From: Verrucomicrobiia bacterium
GTDB lineage: Bacteria; Verrucomicrobiota; Verrucomicrobiia; Limisphaerales; JAEYXS01
Assembly: GCA_036405135.1 (NCBI GenBank)
Contig: DASWYF010000038.1
Span: 22,514-86,513, forward strand
Direction: 5' to 3'
Length of the DNA: 64,000 nucleotides
A program made the translations under genes and the position numbers. Positions within the stretch are counted from its first letter, which is position 1, and each line of letters opens with the position of its first letter. Positions 11,301 to 20,300 of the stretch are shown piece by piece. The notes below the pieces were generated by a model. The model had not been told where the DNA came from. It ran no database searches and was given only the letters and a program-made list of their open reading frames with translations.

Positions 11301-14300
11301 AACTTCACCGTTGATCTGGTGGACAATCTGGTCCAAAACCCGAACATCAACAGCACATTCAACCGCACGGTCGTGCTACAATTGACGGATTCGGGAGATG
11401 CGGGCGGCATCGATGCATCTATTTTGCGCATAGTCGATGACGAGAACATCAATGAACCTGCCGGCGCAGTGGATACCACTTACAATTCGGATGCTGGTCC
11501 TGATGGTTTTGTGTATGCCATGGCCCTGTTGAGTGATGAGCGCCTGATCATTGGCGGTGATTTCACCTCTGTGAATGGGTTGGCAAGCGGCCGTCTGGCC
11601 CGCCTTAAGACGGATGGCAATCTGGACTCGGGCTTCAATGTAGGCACCGGTGCCAATGATTCGATCCGGTCCATCATCATTCAAGATGACAGCCGGATGC
11701 TCATCAGCGGTCTTTTCACCGATTATAACGGTTTGAGCCGGGCGCATGTGGCCCGTGTGAACATTGACGGCACCTTGGATACTTCATTTGATCCGGGTTC
11801 AGGGGCCAACAATCCGATTTATGCGTTGGGTCTGGTTCGTTCCGGAAGTCTCAAGGGCAAGGTGATAGTTGGCGGCAGCTTCTCTACGATGGGCGGATTT
11901 GCCCGTCCGTATGTGGCCCGTCTGGACACTAACGGTGTGGTGGATCAGACATTCAACACTGGCAGCGGCCCGAATGGGACGGTTTTTGCCACGCTCGTGC
12001 AGGATGACGGCAAGGTGATCATCGGCGGCGATTTCACCACGGTTAATCTGAAGCCGGCTCCTTATTTGGCCCGCTTGAACACGGATGGTTCGCTGGATAC
12101 GAACTTTACGGCGAATATCAATTTCAATGCATCGGTCCGCTCTCTGGCACTGCAGAGCGACGGCAAGATGGTGGTGGGCGGTTACTTCACCGTGACCAAC
12201 CTGCTCGGTGAAACGAACAGATACATCACCCGTATCAACACAGATGGCAGCAATGACTTCAGCTTTAATCCCGAAGGCGGCGGTGATGCTCCGGTCTTGG
12301 CGCTGGCGTTGCAATTGGACGGTAAGATATTGGTGGGTGGCGATTTTCAGAAGTTTTCCAATGTTACACGTCGTCGTCTCACCCGTCTTAACCCGGATGG
12401 CACCAAGGACGTGAATATCAATTTCGGCACCGGTGCGAACAATTTCGTTTCCGCACTGCAAGTGCAGCCTTCGGACGGTCGCCTCATCGTGGGCGGCGGT
12501 TTCACCCGGTTCAATGATGAGGACAAGAACTATCTTGCCCGCATTTATGGTGGCGTTTTGGGCGGCCGTGGGGCGCTTGAATTCGCTGTGGCGGCCATGA
12601 CAATCTCCGAGAGTCAGACAAATACTTTGGTGACTGTTCGCCGCACAGGCGGCACGGAAGGAACTGTTCGGGCCAATTATTACAGCCGGACCGGCACCGC
12701 CACTGAGGATATAGATTACCTGGCCTTGTCGGTGACGAATGTGGTTGAGTTCGCACCAGGTGAGACAGAGAAGCAAATCTCAGTGGTATTGCTGCCAGAC
12801 AGTTTGCCTGAGGGCTTGGAAACCCTTGATCTGGTGTTGTCGGCCTTGGATCCGATGGATCCCTTCTATGCTCCTTTGGGCAATCAGCCTGAAACGACTT
12901 TGAGCATCGCTGATAATGATAGCGAGATCGCGTTCGGACAGTTGCAGATGAGCGTGTCTGAGAGCGATGCGACGGGCCAGTTGCTTGTGCCTATCATCCG
13001 TTCATTTGCGCTTGATGGCACGGTCACCATCCGTTTGGTTTCCAGCAATTTCACGGCCACGGCGGGGACAGACTTTGTGGGGATTAACCAACTGGTCACG
13101 TTCCAACCCGGTGAAACCATCAAGAATGTGGCTGTAAATATCCTGCCGGACATCATTGAGGAGGGTAATGAAATCTTCTATCTGCGGCTGGAGAAGAACC
13201 CGCTGGATCCCGATGGCCGCATCTCCACGACTGCATTTGAAACGGAGATCACCATCATAGATGATGATTTCTTCCCCGGAACTATCCAGTTCTCGAGCGC
13301 CTTGTTCAATGTGGATGAAAACGCCGGTTTCGCATTCCTTACCGTCGTCCGCACTAACGGCAGTTCCGGTCTGGTCACGGTGAACTATACCACCGGTGAT
13401 GTGAATGACGCCGTGGGCGGTTCGAGTACCAACCCGCCGAACGATTTCCTGCATACCAATGGCTCGATAGCGTTTGCTGATGGCGAAATCATCAAGACGA
13501 TCCGGGTGCCGATTCTGCCGGACAGCAATACCCAGGAGACCAATGAAATCTTCCAGGTGACTTTGTCCGGCGCCACCGGCGGAGCCTCATTGGGATTCCC
13601 CAATCCGACCACGGTTTCCATCGCCAACAACAACTCTGCCGTGTTCGGCACCTTCGTCTTGCAGATCAACCCGACCATCAATGAAGGCGATCCGGCATTG
13701 TTGGTTTCCGTGCTGCTGAACAACCGCATTACGAATGCGACCGTGATGGTGGACTATGATACCTTGCCTGGAACGGCGGGAACCAATGATTTCACACCGA
13801 CGACTGGCCAACTGACCTTCGTGGACGGTGTAAGCAGCAATGGGTTCTTGGTGCCGATCCTGAATGACGGACTGGTGGAATCCAACGAAGTGTTCCAAAT
13901 CGTGTTACGGAATGCGCAACCTTCAGGGGGACCTTCCATCGGAACACTTTCCAGCAACGTGACCATCGTCAGCACCAACATGCTGGCTGGCACAGTGGTA
14001 TTTACCCAAGCCCAATATACGGCTGATGAAGGTGCGGGTGTGCTGCAAGTAGTTCTCGCGCGCACAAACGGCTACACTGGCTTGATTGCTGTGGATATCA
14101 CTTTGAGCGATCTGCAGGCCAAGGGGTACATCAGTGGCTCGCCGGTTGGTTTTGACTACACCAATACCACCACAGTTACACCTATCATCGTGACTTGGAA
14201 TGACGGGGACATTGACGACAAGACGGTCAACATCCCGTTGATCAATGACAGTGTGGTGGAGGCCGATGAGGGCTTCCGCATCGTATTGAGCAATCCTATC

Positions 14301-17300
14301 AATGCGATTCTCTCGGATGTTACCAATGCCTTGGGATTCATCTTGGATGATGAGCTGAAATCAGGCGCCGTGGATCCCGTATTCACTGCATCGGCCAATG
14401 GTCCGGTTCTCAGCTTGAGCATCCGTCCAGGTGCCAGTCTGGGAGATATCACCCTTGGCGGTGATTTCACCAGACTTGATGCCTTGGCCCGCACGAATGT
14501 GGCCCAAGTATCGATTGATGGCACCGCTTACACCGGATTTGATGCCGGCAGTATCACCTTGGGAGGAACTGGTGCGGTGGTGCGTGCCGTATCGGTTTAC
14601 ACCAACGGTAATGATGTGGGGAAAGTTTTGATCGTTGGCCGTTTTGATTCCATTAATGGTGTGCCGCGTAACAACATCGCGCGTTTGAACAATGACGGAT
14701 CCTTGGACACCACCTTTGACCCGGGCTTGGGTGCCAATGCTCCCATCAACGCCTTGGTGGTCCAAGCGGATGGCCGAATCCTCATCGCCGGTGACTTCAA
14801 CCGTTATGATACATCCGACCGTAACTTTGTGGCCCGTATCCTGAGCACGGGTGCCATTGATCCGGCATTTGATCCTGTGGCCGGAGCCAATGGGCCGGTC
14901 AACGCGCTGGCATTGCAGAGTGATGGGCGGATTGTAGTGGGTGGCGACTTCTCGAAGTTCAATGGCTCGGACAGTCCCCGACTGGCGCGCCTCCTGACAT
15001 CGGGAGCGATGGACACGGCATTCTCAACGGCATTGGGTAGCGGTTTTGATGGGGCGGTATTCGCGCTGGCCATGCAATCGGATGAGCGCATCTTGGTGGG
15101 TGGTGCTTTCACCGTGTTCAATGGTGGCAGTGCACCACGCTTGGCCCGCTTGAACAGCAATGGCACGGCGGATACGGTTGGCTTTACCGGCATCGGAACC
15201 GGCTTCAATGATTCTGTGTTTGCCATCACCCTGCAGAATGACCGCAAGATATTGGTGGGTGGCAATTTCACCAGCTTCCAGGGTGTTCCGCAGAACCGTA
15301 TCATCCGCTTAACGGCAACGGGTGCTCGGGATACGACCATGAACTTCGGCAGCGGGGCCGACAGCTTTGTAAGCAGCATGGTCATCCAGCCCGATGGCAA
15401 AGTTGTTATCGGCGGCGGATTCCAGACGTTTGATGGCCAGGTCAGGCCTTACATAGCCCGGGTAAACAACGGCACCAATACGGGGGCGGGCGTGTTGCAG
15501 TTCTCGGCGACGGACTTCCCGGTCTACGAGAACGGAGGTTCCGTCACGCTTACAGTGAAGCGCATCCTTGGCTTGGAGAATTCCCTTTCAGTCGAGGTGG
15601 CGTTCATTGATGGCACCGCTTATCAAGGCACCAACTACCTGCTGCCTTCCATCCGCACGCTGGACTTCGCGGAAGGTGAAGCGGTGAAGACACTGGTGGT
15701 GAACATCCCTGATGACCCGGAGGGTGCCGTGGTCAACCCGGTGCGCCAGTTCACGGTCCGGTTGATTAATGCGACCAACCATGTGACGCATGCCACGGCT
15801 GATATCGTCTCCAGTCGTGACTCGGCCACGGTCAGCATCATCGACAACGAAACGGTGATCGGTTTCCAGACCAGCAGTTTTGTGGTGGCTGAGAACGGTT
15901 TGAATGCAGTGATCAATTTAGTCCGCACTGGTGGCAGCAATGATCCTGTCACTTTGACGTTCGAGACAGCCTTGGGAACGGCCACAGAGGTTTTGGATTA
16001 CCTCGCCGTTACCAACACGGTGGTCTGGCTGGCGAACGACATGACGCCTAAGACAATCCTCATACCAGTGGTCGAAGATGCCTTGGTGGAAGGGATAGAA
16101 ACAGTAAATCTTCAGATATCAGGGTATGGCGGACCGGTGTTGGCGGGCCTCACTAACGCGGTCCTGAGCATTCTGGATAATGATTTCAGTTCCGGTATCA
16201 TCGCCTTTGAGTCTGCGGCTTACCGCACAATCGAAGGCCAGACTGCTCAGATATCGGTTGTCCGCACAAACGGCAGTTCTGGAATCGTTTCCGCCATGTT
16301 GACTGTCAGTAATGCAACGGCACTGGCCGGGTCAGATTATCTCACAACCAATATCCTCGTCACCTTCGCCAATGGTGAAAGCCGCAAGGTGGTGGAAATC
16401 AATACGAAGGATGATGCTTTGCAGGATGACGGTGAACACTTCCTCATCCACTTGGGCAATGCCAGCGGCGGAGCTGTCTTGGGACTTTCTGATGCTACGG
16501 TCTTCATTGATGACAATGACGTGACCATCGGGTTCACCCAAGCAGCACTGAATGTCACTGAAAGTGATACGACACTGTCCCTCACGGTCACCCGTTCGGG
16601 GCTGGACGCGCGGACCTTCATCGTGGATTACACCACGGCGAACATATCGGCCCAAGCTGGTCTGGACTATGTGCAGACTAATGGTGTGGTTGTTTTCGGC
16701 CCGAATGAATACAGCAAGGTTCTGGAAGTGCAGGTGAAGGATGACTATATCATCGAAGGACCGGAAAGTTTCCGTGTGCTGTTGAGCGGAACGAACCTGA
16801 GCCTGCTGGGCTTCACCCAAACCACGATCAATATCGATGACAATGATCTGGCGACGGATTTGGAGGTGCTGGTCAAGGTCAACAACCCGGTGAAGACCAA
16901 TACCACCGTGCGTTATTCGTTGCTTGTCACCAACTATGGTCCGAGTGACATCAGCGGTGTGACGCTGACCAATATCCTGCCTGCCTCATTGCAACTCAGC
17001 TCGATCAGTGTGACCAATGTGACAACGAACGGCAATGCCTTGATCTTTGACCTGCCCGTGTTGCCCAAGGCATCCGGATATCTGGTTGAAATCGAGGCAT
17101 TGGACACAAACGGTATCATCCGTTCTGTGACGAACATCGCGGCCATTGGCCTGCCTGCCCTAACCAACGATCTCGATCTGGCAAACAATACTGTGACCAA
17201 CGTCACGGGATTGCGCGGCCCTGGGCCTTATCTGGCGATTGAATCCCTGAGCATCACCTCGGAGACGCCAGGACCGGCCAACGGTGCGTTTGATCTCAAC

Positions 17301-20300
17301 GAACAGGTGAGCGTGAACGTGACGTTCCGCAACTTGGGCGATGTCGCAAGCACCGCTGCCGCAGTATCTCTCGCGGGCACTGGTGGTGTGGTGACCAATG
17401 TGGGACCGCAAAATGCCACCTTGGGCAGTCTGGCTCCGAATGCCTCGGCGGTTCGCAGCTTTACCTTCAACTCCACAGGAACCAATGGCGGTCTGCTCAC
17501 GCTGACCTTCAACCTGACTGATACGGGTGGCATCAACTACGATCCGGGCATCCTGCGCTACCGCTTGGGCAGCTCGGTTCTGACCGGCTCCACCAACCAG
17601 ATCGTCATCAATGCGATGGGACCCGCCACACCATATCCTGACCAGGTTGTGGTGTCCGGCATGGTCGGAATTCTCGACAAAATCTCGCTGACTCTCAGCA
17701 ATCTGTCGCATGACTTCCCGGCGGATATAGACATGTTGCTGGTGAGTCCGATGGGGCAAGGTGTCATCGTGATGTCAGATGCGGGCCAAGGTTTCCGTCT
17801 GACGAACGTGACCTTCTCCATCAGTGATCAAGCCACCTTGGTCTTGCCGCAAAGTGCCCGTATCACGAACGGGTTCTCCTATCGTCCGGCTGATTATGAT
17901 GTTTCGGGTGATTTGGATGACTTCGGTCCTCTCGCACCAGCAGGTCCGCACTTCTCGACGTTGTCCGCCTTCCGTGGCATCGACCCAAATGGTGTATGGC
18001 GCCTCTACGTGTATGATGATACGACGGGTGATGCCGGTGTCATATCCAACGGATGGTCCTTGAACATCACCACCGTGTTCCCGGCGAACCCGAGCGCGAA
18101 TTTGATTGTTACGGGTACGCAGACAGCGGGACCATTGCTGGTGGGGGCTGATCAAACCTACACCTTGTTGGTGACCAACCGCGGTCCGGCCACGGTGAAC
18201 AGTGTGATGCTCACGAATACCTTCAGCAGCGGCTTCACATTTATCACGGCCAGCAACACAGTTAACGGCACGGTCACGCTGCCGAGCAGCCGCGTGGTCC
18301 TCAACCTTGGCACCATGACCAACGGCCAGGTGATCACGAATTATGTGACGGTGCGCCCGACGGCCTCTGGTTCGTTCACGAACATCGCTGTGGTGGGTAT
18401 CGCCAGCACAGAAACGGATCCGTTCTTGGGCGACAATGCCTTGGTGTTCGCCCAAACGGTGGGTGCCAACGCGGACTTGGCGGTTGGTGTCACTACTACG
18501 CCGGTCGGCACTGTGGCTTTGGGTAACAATCTTACCTACAGCGTCACATTGACGAACCTTGGACCTTCTACGGCGACGGGGGTGACACTGACCAATGTGT
18601 TGCCTGCTGGTGTCAACTATGTGTCTGGCTCCGCCTCTCAAGGTGTTGTCACCCGTTCCGGCAGTTTGGTCACGGCAACGCTCGGAAATGTCGCCGTGAA
18701 TGCTACTGTCCAGCTGACCATCGTTGTGACGCCTACGGCAGCAGGCAGCCTGACCAATACGGTCACTGCCGCTTCTACGGTGTCGGACAGCAATGCCGTC
18801 AACAATGTTGCGGTGACAACTACTACGGCTGTAACTGATTCGGCCGATCTGGCCATCTCGCTGATTGGCACCCCAAATCCGGTGACGCAGGGCAACAACA
18901 TCACTTATACCATTGCGCTGACGAACCGCGGTCCGTCTACCGCGACGGGTGTGGTGATCACGAACCCGGTGCCTGCCTCGGTGACGCTGCAATCCTTCAC
19001 CACGCCGCAAGGCACGGTGGCGAACGTGGGCGGTGCCGTAGTCTTCACCTTGGGCTCCGTGCCCACGGGAACAAACGTGACGATGCAAGTCATAGTGACG
19101 GCAAACACGGCGGGCGCGGTGAATAGCACGGCGTTTGTAACCGCCGGGGGCACATTTGATCCGGTGACGGCGAACAATTCATCCACGATTACTATCGCGG
19201 TTCAGAATCCTTCGGCGGACATCGACTTGGGAGCCTCCACCTTGCTGAGCGAAAGCATCACTCCCGTGAACGGTGCCATCGATCCGGGTGAGACGGTGAC
19301 GGTGAGCTTGGAACTGGTGAACAAGGGTGCTCTGTCTACGGGGAATTTGGTGGCCACTTTGTTGCCAACTGGCGGTGTGGTGACCAACAGTCCTCAAGTG
19401 CAGACCTACGGTGCCATCGCCTCGGGTGCTGGTGTCGCCCGCAACTTCACCTTCACCGCCAATGGCAACTTGGGTGATACGCTCAGTGTCACGCTGCAGT
19501 TGCAAGATGGCGCATCGAATCTGGGAACAGTGACTTTCACCTTCCAATTGGGTGAGACGGAGCGTGTTGGCTCTGCCACGCTTATCGCTGGCGTGGACGT
19601 CGGCCCGGCTGTCACCTATCCGTCCGTTATCACTGTGAGCGGTGTTTCAGGGACTATCCTGAAGGCGACGATTACATTGAGCAATGTGTCGCATACCTTC
19701 CCGGATGACTTCGACTTGTTGCTGGTCAGCCCGACTGGCCGCAAGGTCTTGCTGATGTCCGATGCGGGCGGTGGCTTCGCGATCAACGGGGTGAATATCA
19801 CGCTGGATGACAGTGCCGCCGCATCACTGCCAGATTCTGGTACGATCACGGATGGCGTTTACAAGCCGTCCAACTACCTGAACTCGCCAGTGGATCAGGC
19901 ATCAACCAATGATGTATTTGCCGCTCCGGCACCGGCTGGTCCGTATGCGGCGAGCTTGGCCGACTTGGTTGGCAGCAACCCGAACGGCCAGTGGAGCCTG
20001 TATGTGGTCGATGACCAAACCGGCAATATCGGCAGCATCGGTGGCTGGAGCCTGAGCATTGTCACGGTGTCGACGCTGACACCTTCAGCGGATGTTGCTT
20101 TGACGGTGATTCGCTCCCCGGAACCGGTCACAGCCCGCTCGAACCTGACCTATACGGTCACTGTGACCAACAGCGGCCCGAACGGAGTTTCCGGTGTGTT
20201 GGTCAGCAATTCGCTGCCAGCGGGAGCGCAAGTCGTTTCTTTGGCTACGACCCAAGGCACCATCATCACGAATGGTGCGGGTGCAGTTCTCTGGACGATT

